Origin: Todiramphus chloris collaris
Lineage: Eukaryota > Chordata > Aves > Coraciiformes > Alcedinidae
Length of the DNA stretch: 64,000 nucleotides
Direction of reading: 5' to 3'
Assembly (NCBI GenBank): GCA_025345505.1
Contig: JANVCC010000152.1
Location: forward strand, 3,109,318-3,173,317
In this document: positions 37,159 through 48,800 of the stretch, piece by piece
Layout: every line of letters begins with the position of its first letter
Position numbering within the stretch: the first letter of the stretch is position 1
Notes under the pieces: generated by a model
The model's input: the letters and a program-made list of their open reading frames with translations, nothing else
Database searches by the model: none
What the model was told of the DNA's origin: nothing
Translations under genes and position numbers: made by a program

Positions 37159-38121
37159 TCACCTCCCTAGGCAGCCTGTTCCATTGCCTGACAACTTTTT
37201 CACTGAATTTTTTTTCTTAATGCCCAGTTTAAAACTCCCCTGATGCAGCTTGAGACCATTCTGTCTTCTTCTGTCACTAGTTACCTGTAAGAAGAAACTA
37301 AAGCCTACCTCTTCACAGTGCCCTTCCAGGCAGTGGAAGAGAGCAATACGGTCTCCTTTCAGCTTCTTTTTCTTCAGACTAAATAGTCCCATTTCCTTCA
37401 GCCACTCCTTGTAAGACTTGTTCTCCAGACCCTTCACCAGCTTGGTTGTTCTTCTCTGGATCTGCCCCAGCACCTAAATATCTTTCTTGTATTGAGGTGT
37501 CCAAAACTGAACACAGTACTCAAGGTGTGGCTTCACCAATGCTGAGTACATAGGGAAAATCACCACCCTACTCCTACTGTCCACACTATTTCTAACACAG
37601 GCCAGGAAGCCATTGGAGTTCTTGGCCACCTGGGCATACTGCTGGCTCTTGTTCAGCTGCTCATCATCAGTACCCATGATCAGTACCCCCCAGGTCCCTT
37701 TCTGCCAGGCAGCTTTCCAGACACTCCTCCCTGAGCCTGTGGCATTGCCTGGGGTTGTTGTGACCCAGGTGCAGGATCCAGCACTTGGTCTTGTTGAAGC
37801 TCATACAATTGACATTTGTAATTTTGACATTTGTACTTGACAGTTACATCAATCCAGTCTGCCCAAGTCCTATAGAGCCTCCCTATCCTCAAGCAGATCA
37901 ACACTCCCACCCATGTTGTCGTCCACAAACTTACTGAGGATGCATTCTATCTTCTCATCAAGATCATTGATAAAGATATTAAACAGAAGTGGTCCTAATA
38001 TTGAGCCCTGAGGAACACCACTTGTGACTGGCCACCAGCTGGATTTACCTCCATTCACCACCACTCTTTGAGCCCGGACATCCAGCCAGTGTTTTACCCA
38101 GCAGATCAGATGCCCATCCAA
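37159..38121 (-). pseudogene. CR1 RT C-terminal half, broken
   Basis: The frame at 37870-38121 has [38 protein letters not shown], and the catalytic loop FVDD (37918-37929) with both aspartates kept. 37474-37677 and 37159-37473 continue with [15 protein letters not shown] and LGQIQRRTTKLVKGLENKSY in other phases. At least two indels lie between, and an unrelated-looking insertion or duplication occurs around 37805-37840. Not translatable as one protein. Confidence 0.85.
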
Positions 38122-38139
38122 GCCATGAGCAGATGGCCA

Positions 38140-38567
38140 GTGTCACCAGGCTCAAAGCCAGGAATTAATCTTGCTCTTTCTGTCTAAACCCTCATGAATC
38201 CCTGTAACTGGTGGGATAGAGGAGAACAGGAACACCACTTGTGCCCCCAATCCCTTAACCAGCCATCCCAAAGCCCTGGTGTTTCTTTTCATTTTCCATA
38301 GACTTCTTGATTCAAGTTATCACTGCCTATTTGAAAAATTATTAACGGGTAGTAGTCCAAGGGCTGAACTAGTGTAGGAAGTTTTCTCTTTCTGTCCTTA
38401 ACCTGGGCCGCAGGGAAGCAACAGGCTTCTCTAAGAAGTGGGTCTGGTCTGCAGACAGAGCCTTCCACACCCTTCAAAAATAAGTCCCCTATGACAAGGA
38501 CATGTCTTTTTTTCTTTAATGAAGTTGTTTTGATATGAGTCATAGTTTGACTTAGCCTCAGAGACAC
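38140..38567 (-). pseudogene. CR1 ORF1 esterase-like (SGNH-type) domain remnant
   Basis: In CR1 elements ORF1 encodes a nucleic-acid-binding protein that in many lineages carries a GDSL/SGNH esterase-like domain. The 38289-38567 frame reads VLVIGDLFLKG at residues 23-33, then CRPDPLLREACC, a KLPTLVQPLDYYPLI block and FQIGSDN. This matches the conserved order GDSLLRGTE, CRPD, DYYPLL, xVGSD. The nucleophile is lost: the third residue of the GDS motif is Leu (residue 29). Downstream, about 38140-38288 carries GAQVVF- and GIHEG-like pieces in shifted phases, then stops at the junction with RT. Most CR1 copies are too truncated to keep ORF1, so this is unusual for the window. Confidence 0.75.
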
Positions 38568-39068
38568 CTCTAATCTAGGTGAGCTTCATCCTTATTGTTA
38601 TTTGATTCTCCCTGCAGAGCAACATATTTATTTTTCAAGGGCACCTAAGGAGGTGTGGTAGCTTCTTCAAGACTGCATGAATTCCACTTTGACTTCTTTG
38701 AATAACAGAACCTGCATTACCACAGCTGAAAGAAACTAAAAGACAGTACCATCTTTAGATATCCCCAGCACAACAGCGTTGAATCTGCCCTTTTGCAACA
38801 GATGTGATGCATTAGACTTATCTAATGCATGGCACAACCTCTCCAAATGGCGTAGACATGACCAAGACATGTAACGTGGGATTAGGAATGAATGGGTAGA
38901 AATTCTTCAAACTGGAACTGCATGAGCTCCTCACAGTGTGGGTTTAAAACCATTGATAGACTACTCTTTTCACTGATAAAAAATTGTATGCATCGGTCAT
39001 ACGCCTTGTTAATGAGCTATCAGTCCATTAAATATAGCATGTATTCATGGGAAAAAGGCAAAAATTCC

Positions 39069-39086
39069 AAAAAAAAAAAAAAAAAA
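39069..39086. repeat. Poly-A run (18 A)
   Basis: A homopolymer about 55 bases before a CR1 3' end on the opposite strand. It is not the CR1 tail, since CR1 ends in ATTCTATG units rather than poly-A. Confidence 0.9.
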
Positions 39087-39140
39087 GAGGTAGAAAGCTG
39101 TGTTCAGCCCTCCCAGGTAACCTCATTAATATTATGGAGA

Positions 39141-39410
39141 TCACAGAATCAATCACAGAATCACAGAATGTTAAGGGTTGGAAGGGACCTTGAAAGATCA
39201 TCTAGTCCAACCCCCCTGACAGAGCAGTACCATCTAGAGAAGGTCACACAGGAACGCATCCAAGCAGGTTTTAAATGTCTCCAGAGAAGGAGACTCCACA
39301 ACCCTTATGGGCAGACTGTTCCAGTGTTCCGTTACGGTGAAAAAGTTTTTCCTTATGTTTCTGCGGTACCTCTTATGGTCCAGCTTGCACATTCCCTTTG
39401 GACAATCTAT
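39141..39410 (-). mobile_element. CR1 LINE, short 3' fragment
   Basis: The plus strand starts TCACAGAATCACAGAATGTT after a duplicated TCACAGAATCAA, followed by GGTTGGAAGGGACCTTGAAA. The minus strand encodes [15 protein letters not shown] and [20 protein letters not shown]. The last block is nearly identical to the end of the copy at 49822-50778, so both belong to one subfamily. Truncated near 39410. Confidence 0.9.
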
Positions 39411-40569
39411 GTCATCCCTTTTCTTTCTTGGTCCAACTGTTATCACATTTTCACATTGAAATGTGATCAACAAATGCAGACTACATTTCATATTTTACTT
39501 AGAACACATATAAACTGATTGGACATTTTTCATTAATATAATTTTCTGATAGAAAGGTAGATTTAAAAAAAAAAAAAAAAAAAGAAACTTTCTGTCTGTT
39601 TAAGCCAAATTAGAATATTTTGAAATATCTTGTGTCACCTGTCTTCAAGAAAAAATGTAATTGAGTTTCCTCATCAGCTTATTGCTTTTTTAAAGTATTA
39701 TATTTGGGTTTCTGTCCTCCCACATCAGTCAGGATATCTGTACAACTCAGTGTTGTTTTACTTCCAACGTGCTTGAATAAGTATGGGAATACAATAATTT
39801 GGGATGAGTCCTGGGATATGTACTCAGGCAGCCATCAAGCAACAAAGTTTTGGAGTAGTATTGCAAAAACATATTTTTGCATTGGATTTAACTGAAAATG
39901 AAACTAAGCAATCAGCTAATTTAAAAAAAAAAAACCCTGAATTTTACTTCATTTCCCATTTTGACTTTTTCTAAGTCTCCTTCCATATTGGATCAATTAG
40001 TTCCGATTATTTTATTTCATTAAAAAAAAAAAGTCAACTCTCATGATTTCATTCTAAATCTTAAATCATAGTAAATTATTCAGGATGAAAAATCCTTCTT
40101 TTTTACGTTGCTATGTATGAATCTCTTCTAAAATTACATAGTGCATCCTACAGACACTTCCCTCATATCCTTCACAATATAAAAGTATTGTAAATAATGT
40201 TTCATTTCTTACATTGAATGTATCTGGGGCACTCTGTGAATAAAAAGTCAATCATTATAAAATGGGACAAATGGTAATTCTACAGTTCATCTTAATTCAG
40301 GCTTTTCTGACCTTTGAATTAAGAAAACTACAGAGCTACTCCAGCTGAGTTCTGATGTCTGTACCTCATTCACTACGAAAGTTAATGAGATAGAGTGTAC
40401 TGAAAATAATTTTGCTTCATTAAAGTTGTCCCTTGAGTCTAGATGTTGCCAAGTTCTTCCAGTCTTCACTGAATTCTGGCAAAGCTTGGAAGTGCTTGGC
40501 AGTTTTCTGAGGCAACTTTGAAACTGAAGAATGACTGCAAACTAGTGATGATGTACATATCTGTGCATC
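39411..40569. other. Unique AT-rich sequence, poly-A at 39565-39583
   Basis: No gene recognised. It contains a 19-A run at 39565-39583 and shorter A runs near 39922 and 40021. It ends at the LTR that begins at 40570. Confidence 0.5.
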
Positions 40570-41133
40570 TGTATTCAGTCTGACTGAGCTGGAGTTAATT
40601 TTCACCATAGCAGCCCTCCCAGTGCTGCGCTTTGCATTGAGGGCTGGAAAGGTGCTGATCACACACCCGTGTTGTGGCTACTGCTGGGCAGGGCTCACAC
40701 AGCACCAAGGATGTTTTTCCAACATCCCCCCTGCAGTGTGATGGGGTGGGCAAGATCTTGGGAGGGGACATGACTGGGACAGCTGACACAAACTGACAAA
40801 AGGGATATTCCACGCCACATGTATGATGTCAGCTTAACAATAAAAGCTAGAAAAAAGAGGGGGTGAGGGGGGAGGCTTGTTCTCTGGAGCAACCACTATG
40901 CATTTGGAGCCCTGATTCCCAGAAAAGGGGCCAGACGTCGCCTGCTGATGGGAAATAGAGAATAAATCTTGTTTTCTTTTGCTTCCGCACGTGGCTTTGC
41001 TTTTTGTTAAAATGCCTTTGTCTTAACCCATGAGTTTCATCTTACTTTCTGCCCCCGAAGAAGAGGAGGAGGGGGGTGTGAGATAGAACACCATGGTGAG
41101 CACTTGGCATCCAGCCAAGGTCAAGCCAACACA
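40570..41133 (+). mobile_element. Solo LTR of an avian endogenous retrovirus (ERVL-like)
   Basis: The element starts TGTATTCAGTCTGACTGAGC and ends GCCAACACA, so it has TG...CA ends. Inside are blocks I associate with a common avian LTR: GCTACTGCTGGGCAGGGCTC, CACACAGCACCAAGGA, GGGAGGGGACATGACTGGGA, ACTGACAAAAGGGATATTCC, a TATA-like AATAAAAG at 40839-40846, and CTTAACCCATGAGTTT. The five bases before it are GCATC and the five after are GCATT. This near-perfect 5-bp duplication fits ERVL-type integration. No internal gag/pol/env flanks it, so it is a solo LTR left by LTR-LTR recombination. Family name is from memory. Confidence 0.8.
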
Positions 41134-41528
41134 GCATTATAATATCTATGTCATGTGACACTTCTCAGAGATTTATGATACCTATGTCTTCTTTGCAATA
41201 TCAGAAACATTTTAACAATTTCTGGTCTCAAGAGTTTGACACAATAGCAAATTTTAAGTCTTTTTATGTGAATTTATGTTCTTTAGTAGTAGTGCACTTT
41301 CCCAGGACATTACTCCAAAGTGATGGAGTTTACTAATCTATGTCACAAGATCCTTTCTCTTGCAGCTACCAGGTTCTTTGAGAGTTTGTTTAAGACTTTG
41401 GAGGTCAATGTAATGGATGCGACTTTTTGCCAGAGAACATCTAGAAAAAAAAAAAAGCCCAAATATACAAAAATTCACCTCTCATATAACATAAAAATTA
41501 TGAGACTCTTAGGCTACTTCTGAATATC
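41134..41528. other. Unique AT-rich spacer between two LTRs
   Basis: About 395 bases, no gene. It does not read as retroviral interior, so the two LTRs are not the ends of one provirus; they are also in opposite orientations. Confidence 0.6.
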
Positions 41529-42239
41529 TGTCTTGGTTTGAAAAGACAGGTGTCTGACAAGGAAGGCAGGAGTCCCCCCTTGAGATGGAAATGCAACCCC
41601 CTCCCCTCCGAATGCTTATAATTTTGAAATTAAGGGGCTTTCAGGCAAAGATGAGGAATAGGAATAACCGTTCTTTACTAAATATATATATAAAAAACAA
41701 GGCAAACAAACAACAATAACTATAGTAGTAACAACCAACAGCACCAGGAACCCAGTCCCAACCTCTTGGGCGGCTCCTGGTGAGCAGGGAGGGCGCGATG
41801 GTCTCCCCGCCGCTCCGGAGCCAGCTCAGTCCTCATGTGGCAATGGCTGATGAAAAGCCCGCTTCACAAACCCCCTTGGGCAGCCGATCCCGGTGTCCAG
41901 CAGGGTCCCCGGGAGACAGCAGGGGCAGAAGAAGCAGGAGATGTAGCAGGGTTGACCTCTCTCCAAGCTGATCCCAGTGCCCAGAAGGTTCCTCGGGAGG
42001 CAGCAGGGGCAGAAGAAGAGCAGGAGATGCAGTGGGGACGACTTCTCTCCACCACGAAGGCAGCTTCTCCTCACCTCCAGGGAGCAAAACCACCCTTTAT
42101 TCAGCTGGCTGGACCCCTCCCCCTGTGGACAGGTCCTTTTGTCTTTCTTAAGTACAGCAGTTTATTTCCTTGATGGACAAGTATGGAAAAATTCTTTAGG
42201 AGAAAAAGGAAAACAGAAAAACTCCCCAAAACCCCAACA
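41529..42239 (-). mobile_element. Solo LTR of a second avian endogenous-retrovirus family
   Basis: On the minus strand it starts TGTTGGGGTTTTGGGGAG at 42239 and ends TTTCAAACCAAGACA at 41529, giving TG...CA ends and 711 bp. Near its 3' part an AGTAAAGAAC stretch stands where related copies have AATAAAGAAC, the poly-A signal. A GC-rich middle, 41750-42070, contrasts with the AT-rich flanks. It includes an internal tandem duplication. The flanking five bases, ATATC and ACCTC, match at only three positions, so target duplication is unclear. The orientation rests on the poly-A signal and end types. Open frames of 60-112 codons across it are GC-driven and not coding. Confidence 0.72.
41886..42053. 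repeat. Tandem duplication inside the LTR, period about 84 bp
   Basis: GATCCCGGTGTCCAGCAGG at 41886 recurs as GATCCCAGTGCCCAGAAGG at 41970, and both copies continue through GGCAGCAGGGGCAGAAGA-like sequence to TCTCTCCA. The copies differ by scattered substitutions and a short indel. Confidence 0.85.
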
Positions 42240-42764
42240 ACCTCATTGAAAAAAGTGTTTGTTTAGGAATTATTCAATGCATTGGCTTAAGTGTGATACT
42301 TTGAAACAGAATTGCTATAGTTCCACCACATCTTCACTCCCATTCCTTTCTCTCTTGTTTAAGCTTCTTGTTTCACTCCCAAACATCTCCCAGGGATAGT
42401 ATTTCTTCTGCCAACTACTCATCTGATCTTAGCTTTCATTTACCTGGTGGCAGCCAGGCATCACCCTTGACCAGCATCCACCTAATTCCAGTCTCTCCAG
42501 TGCCAGTATTGTCTGAATTTCATGTATCCTCATCCAACTAATAAATTTGTCCACCGTCAACATGCTTTATTCACCAATAGCCTATGTATATAAATCTGCC
42601 TCCCTACTCTTCACACATCTGGCTTTTCTGCTCTCTCTATTTAAATCATGTTTCTTGATTTCTTGGTCCCAGAAGAATAAATGGTGAAAGAATGGAAAAG
42701 AGAGGTTCCCTGATCTTGTACAGCACAGACTCAACAATGCTGACTTTCTAGGCTAATCTCTTTT

Positions 42765-42842
42765 TTGATAGGGCTAGGAATAATGTTGGACTTGATGATC
42801 TTGAAGGTCTCTTCCAGCCAAAACTATTCTATGGTTCTAAGG
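42765..42842 (+). mobile_element. CR1 3' tail fragment
   Basis: TTGGACTTGATGATCTTGAA, GGTCTCTTCCAGCCAAAAC and ATTCTATGGTTCTAAG match a CR1 3' end. Only about 75 bases are recognisable. Confidence 0.8.
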
Positions 42843-45800
42843 TTTTAATAATAAAATATTAATTGAAATCTGCCATGAAGATTTCAAGTCCTAAGCCTTT
42901 GTGGACAATAGTTTTGCAAACAAAAGTTTTATTAATTTGATCCAAAGTAGACAAAATTATGAATTTGATGTCAAAGATCTATTTTGACTTGCCTCTTTTA
43001 GAAAAGATTAGCTTTTGTCAGGCATGCATTCTGAAATGTATCCAAAGTTCTACCTAAGTAATTGGTTATTGCACCAGCTATTTTTGAATGATGCTCATCC
43101 TCAGCAATAACTGGTGCTAGGAGGTTCTATACACTAAACTTGATGCCTTCCTTTGGCTATGAATGCTCAAGTAGTTTCTTTCTTTTTTTCTCTAAGATGA
43201 CTTCACAATGGAATTGAAATCAACATTGAAAGTGATTATTGCTATAGCATAATAGAAGGAAGTCTGATCATCAGCTCCAGTGAAATGAAGGATTATGTAC
43301 AGTATGTGTTTAACTACCAATACACCTGTCAGTATACTAAGCAGAGAGGCTGTTCTTCAGTCTGCATGTGAGGAATAATTTTTTGAACATGGATAAATCA
43401 GATCTTTACATTGTTTGATAAGATTCTAAGTTGCAATTTGAATACATTGCACAAATTTTACACCATCCACTAACTTGGTTGGATTAGGATCTCAGGATTA
43501 AAAATAAAATGCTTGGTGGGAAAGAGTGGTTTTCTGTGGAATTTTGACTTTCAAAATAGAACCAACTAATAGGGAAAATAATTCTAGTACATGGTCTCAA
43601 TTTGTGCCCTTTAATGATGTACTTGAATACTCCTCAATGCTATATTTCACTCATTGCTAATTCCCTGAAGTATATATCATTTTGACAGAATACCTGAGCA
43701 GGAGACAAAGAACTGCAAACTTGGTCATAGAGTTGTATAAACTCCATCTATAGTGCAGGAAAAACTGTATCTCTAACTATGTGTGTGTGAGAATTAGGGC
43801 AAGGCTTACTCCCAGGGAGTAGGGGGGCAAGTGAGCGGCTGTGTGGGGCTTCGCTGACAGCCAGACTCAACCCACCAGAGGAATGTAAAAGTTTTATGAA
43901 GTAACTTACAAACTATATACACATACATTGGTAGATGGTTTTGATCTCTACCTCCCATGATTCCTGTTGCCACAAATTTGCACTATCTAAAGGGAGGATT
44001 TAAAAATCAAACTTCAATATTCAGTTAAATAGTAAGCACATCTCCTAAGTGACTTGAAACTGATAGGAAACTTAAAAAAATAAACAGTTTCCAAATTTTC
44101 AAGTTCTACCTGTTTTCTTCACAGCAACTGCATGGTGTTTTGTTGAGTTCTGCAACCTGTAATTGGGAATGGCATGCTGCAAGTCTGATTATAACAAAGA
44201 ATGTAATTTGTTCTTTCCTTTGTCACATGTACAATCTCTGTGTTCCATGAGGTCACAAAACAAAACTGTTTTTCTCATTCTGTGGATTATTCAACCTTTC
44301 ATAAACCTGCCATGTCCATGGTAATGATAGAATTTCTCATCCTTTTTTCTTCCTCCATTCCTGGCAGATAAGTATGAATTACACATCTTGAGAGATAGGT
44401 AGAAAGAAATAAACTAAATAACTAAAGAAGCTGGGATTATTAGAACAGTTAATTTTATTAAGATGTATGTGAATTGCCACACTTTCAACTGTTGACTTTA
44501 AGACTTTTTTTTTTTTTTAAAGTACATTCTTATTTTTAAAATAAAAATCTTCAGATTTTGAAAGGACCACATGCTATCCAGTGTCTGTAATAAAACTGGC
44601 TTGTATCCTTTAAAACACATGTGTGTTTGTGTGCACAAATGGCCCATTTTTTCTTCATTATCCATTCATTTTAGCTTTTCTAATCATCACCTTAAGACTC
44701 CTGCCTATTTGTGGCTTATGTCCTGCTTCCCTCTCCCTTAGGGTGATGTATAGTTATAACAAGAGAAAGGTCAAATTGTGATCAGGAGAAGCATAATAAC
44801 TTCACATATCAATGTACATTTCTTCTTTCTTGACAAATGATCACCAATCCTCCCGAAAATTCCCTGCATCACATGGTCCCCTTTGACCTTTTTGTCAATA
44901 AATAATGTATTCTCTCTAAAGTAATTGAACTACCTTATTTGGCTGCAAAATCTCTTATACCATAAAACATGATACAGAGGACAGTGAAAAATTACATTGT
45001 GGAAAGACTCCAATTTTACTACAGCCTTTGGATGAAGACAGATTCCTTTATATTATAACCTTTTTTTCACACTACCCCATAACAGGATCTGAACCGAACC
45101 AAAATACCCAGCATTTCATAGACCAAATGAAATTGTTTCTTTTTAAGGACAACTTGGAGAAATGTCTAGAACAAAAAGGATTTTACATCTGAACATACAT
45201 TTTGGGGATCTGTTTAATCACTGCAAACCGACTTGGTCTGAAAACTGTACATTCATAATTTATTGTGTTAATCAATAGCAATTTGTTAGCTGTCTTATTT
45301 CACCCTCTGTCCCCCTGAGATGGAGCTCAACATTACACCTAACTTACAAGTTCACAGCAAAATTGACAAGACCTATTCACACGCTAGAAGATATAACCTT
45401 CCATAAGTTTAGGATTAATTTCTAGGTTTGAAGAGAGACTACAGGAATTTGTGGAGGCTCGAGAACTATTAATCATTGTAAGAGCAAAATATTCCACACT
45501 TTAAAATAAATGGTAAGACGAATCAGGGAGATAGCCGATATTGTAGAATTTTTCTCTGCTTTCAAAGAATTTCTTCCTGCAAATAGGTGACATTTTCCAT
45601 TTATTTTAACAACAGGATCAAGACCAAAATAAATAAACTGCAAAATCTGAGATGTTGCCTTCTAATATTTTGAGCTATTTTAGTATTTTTCTTCTGTAAA
45701 ATGGAACTTAAATTTAAAATCCTAAACTTTCTCATTGTTGTATTTCAGTGTTTTCTAAAGACATACTTGACCAAATAAGCACTAGTTGGTTTTAACCCTA

Positions 45801-48800
45801 ACTACGAGTTAATAAAGTGTTTTGTCTGGAAATAATACATTAGATTTCCTACAACATGGTACTGAGTGGTTCAGGAACACATAAATCATACTGGAACAGA
45901 CTGTGATGCAATCACACAGTATTGTTTCATGATAGACTGTTGTGTTATAACTGAGCATTCCCTTGTGAAAAAGTACCATTTTTCTTTGCTCTCTAGGCTT
46001 TTATACTTTCCTTTTATTTTTTTCATAACAGAAACTATACCTGAAAGTGCTAAAGCTTAAAGCTATCAGGAAATTGCCCTGAAACTGAAAACCTCCAGGA
46101 AATTGAATGGACATACTGCACGCAACATCCAAGGTATTATGTCTTAGTTCTGTTTCTTGGGATTTAGTGTTGATGATTTTTATTATACCCAGACACAGAT
46201 ACTTTTCTCTGAACATGGAGCTTTTACCAGCCTTGAAGAAAATAATAACATTAGACATATAAGGAGGAGTTCTCGTACTAAGCAAGGGGTCAGGTGCTCT
46301 CCCTAGTATGCCTATTGTTGAAAAATACCTTTTAAAGAAAATCATTACAATGGTTTTCTATGTGATGCCTATAGAGAAAACATCTACAAATATCTTAGTA
46401 ATATACTGTTAAGAAGTGGTACTGGAAGGGAGATATTTCGTCTTCCATCCAGCTACTTCAGGGCAAAATATTTAATCTAACAAAGCTCCCAGTGCTCTGA
46501 TCGATAACGCTGTTCAGAATGGAAATAAGATTTTATAAAACACTTCAAAACATGTATTCTAGGTTCTGAGAGTAGCCGCTGGTGTAGTGAGGTTTTGCTC
46601 TACTGCACAATTCTTCAGCCGAACCCCTGCCAAATTTCTGTAGAGATGCAAGGGCTTAAAACTAGACTATAGTTCAAGTATTTGCCTTTTCTTGTACTGA
46701 AGAGCAGTTCAGAATTTCTGCAAAATATTAGAGGTCAGACATGGTCAGGTCATCATGGCTGTCCAGCTTTTACTAGTTTCTGGGCCATAATCCTTTCCAG
46801 ATGGATTGCATTTCACCAGTTCTTTACAGTTGGTCATAAAAAAACTTTGGCTTTAAAACACACGCTTCTGCTTTTGCAATCTGCTACTTTGTTTGCCCTC
46901 ATTATTTGTACCTGTGAGTGCAAACCTCCTCTTATAACAATTACTAGATCTTCCTTCTCTGAATGTAGTAGAAAGATTTACATACAGAGACCACCTTAGT
47001 TAGTCATTATGAAAATGGCATTTCACCCATATCTGAAACAAGGGCGAGAAGAAAGGTTCACATATGTCCTTTATGCTAGTTCTCAGGAGTATCCTTCTGA
47101 GAAGACATTATCCCCATTGAGTGTAGTCTAGTCTTCAGAGAAGGCAAAAGGAAAAAAAAAACAACATTAGAAGGTCATGATTAAAATATGATATTAATGT
47201 ATTTGTAAGGAATTCTGAAAAGGATAAGAAGGATCCCAGTGATAGTGTATGAGTGATGACACAGGCCTGGGACATTTCTGAGAAATGAGAAACATAGTCA
47301 GCAGAATATACAGGAAGAAAATCTTCCTTGTGATATTTTCCTGGTGTCTGAAAAGGCACTTCATTTGTGGATAAAAAGGATATTCACCTGTTTAACCTTA
47401 GGCCCATATGTGCCTGTGTTAAAAGGTCAGCCTTTGTTAGCTCTCAGTGTACTGAGTAGAGGCTGAGTTCATCAGGAGGACTGTGAACTCCAGCTCTGGG
47501 CGATCTACTCTCATCCACTGTATGATAAGGAAGTCCACAAAGTGGCTTTCATGCTGGGGTGACAAATGTGGTAAGACCATCTAGCTCTGACATCAGATTG
47601 AACATTTTTGTCTTTGTTGAAAAAAACCCCAAACCTTTAGTATTTTACTAATAAGGAAGGTGCTCCATGAAATAGAAGGGCAGAGGGGAAGTATTTGGCT
47701 TTACAATGTCTTTTCTAATTTGTTTCTTTGGCTTACATTCATGTGTAGTATGTGTGGGAAACGAGAGGCTTTAATATGGAGAAGAAGAAACCCACCTATT
47801 TTTATCACACAGTTTTTTCTTATTTCACCTGAAAAATATTAGCAAAAGATTTGTAAAGTGGAATGAAAGTAGAATAAGCACATTTCTTGTTTTCTGAAAT
47901 GCGGAAGCAAGAAAAAGTAAATAAAGGAAAAGCAGCACTTCAACATATAATAATTTCTTTTCATCATCAAGAGTATAAGACTTACAAGGAGGAGAAGAAA
48001 ACCTCTGAAAACGTAAAACGTAAAGGTTAACATGGGAAACTAAATTTATTTCTGGTTTTGTTTTGGACCAAAATGGCATTTGGTTCAAAAGGGAAGATTT
48101 TTTTTTTTTTAAATTATTTATTTCTTTATTTGTGAGTGATAGGAAAAGCTAGATTGATAACTCATGAATCAGAGCAAATAACTTATTGTGAAGTATTTCT
48201 TCAATCTAATCTGATTTTTTCTGGCAATGAATTGCAAAACAACATCTTCCTTTGATATATAGACCTTAGCTGAGAGGTATGAGGAAACACTGAGACTTCT
48301 CCTTTGGCTCCTGCATAACACATATGTTTTCCTCTCTGCTTTGCTTGGAGTTCATCAGACAGACTTCAAATCAAACAGTACTGGTAAAGCCAGTAACTCT
48401 CTGGCCACTCTTGTGCATGTCTCACATCAGTTACAACCCTAGACACCCCGCTGACTGAGCAGCTCATGGGACAGCTTCCTAACTCATTCCAGCCTAAACT
48501 GGATCAGAGTTGTTAAGGTTATTTAATCTAGTTAAGCAAACCAGGCTAATTCATTTCCAAAATAGTTTAGAAAGCAATCCCAGAAAGAGCTCTGCTGGAG
48601 AAGGTGGTTTCCTCAGGGTGTGGGGAGGTGATGAGCTTTATCAGCTAGCTACACCAGCAAATTTTCTACCACCTCAGATGGGCTGGGAAAAACATGTGGG
48701 ATCCTGGCCTCATGCATTAATGATGCATTATCCCACAGTAATGAGGTCGTCAATAAAAGAAGAACAGCACCATGAAGCCAATGCCCTGTCTTTAATAAAA

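Larger units (their letters stand above)
37019..38640 (-). mobile_element. CR1 LINE with ORF1 region joined directly to RT C-terminal region
   Basis: The 3' end is at 37019 (plus strand GAATCATCTAGATTGGAAAA then GACCTTTAAGGTCATCAAGT), the same 3' type as the copy at 33317. RT sequence covers about 37159-38130. Immediately 5' of it on the same strand, about 38140-38567 encodes the CR1 ORF1 esterase-like domain. The whole endonuclease and most of the RT, well over 1.5 kb in a complete element, are missing at about 38133. The 5' end is uncertain: weak ORF1-like sequence continues to at least 38640 and perhaps to about 38870. Confidence 0.85.

Noticed and set aside
38892-39518. Plus-strand 208-codon frame
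   Set aside because: It runs through a poly-A tract and then antisense through a CR1 3' end; composite and non-coding.
40570-42239. A provirus bounded by the two LTRs
   Set aside because: The LTRs belong to different families, face opposite ways, and the 395 bases between them show no gag, pol or env.
41780-42249. Several overlapping frames on both strands
   Set aside because: They lie in a GC-rich LTR with an internal tandem repeat; no protein motif.
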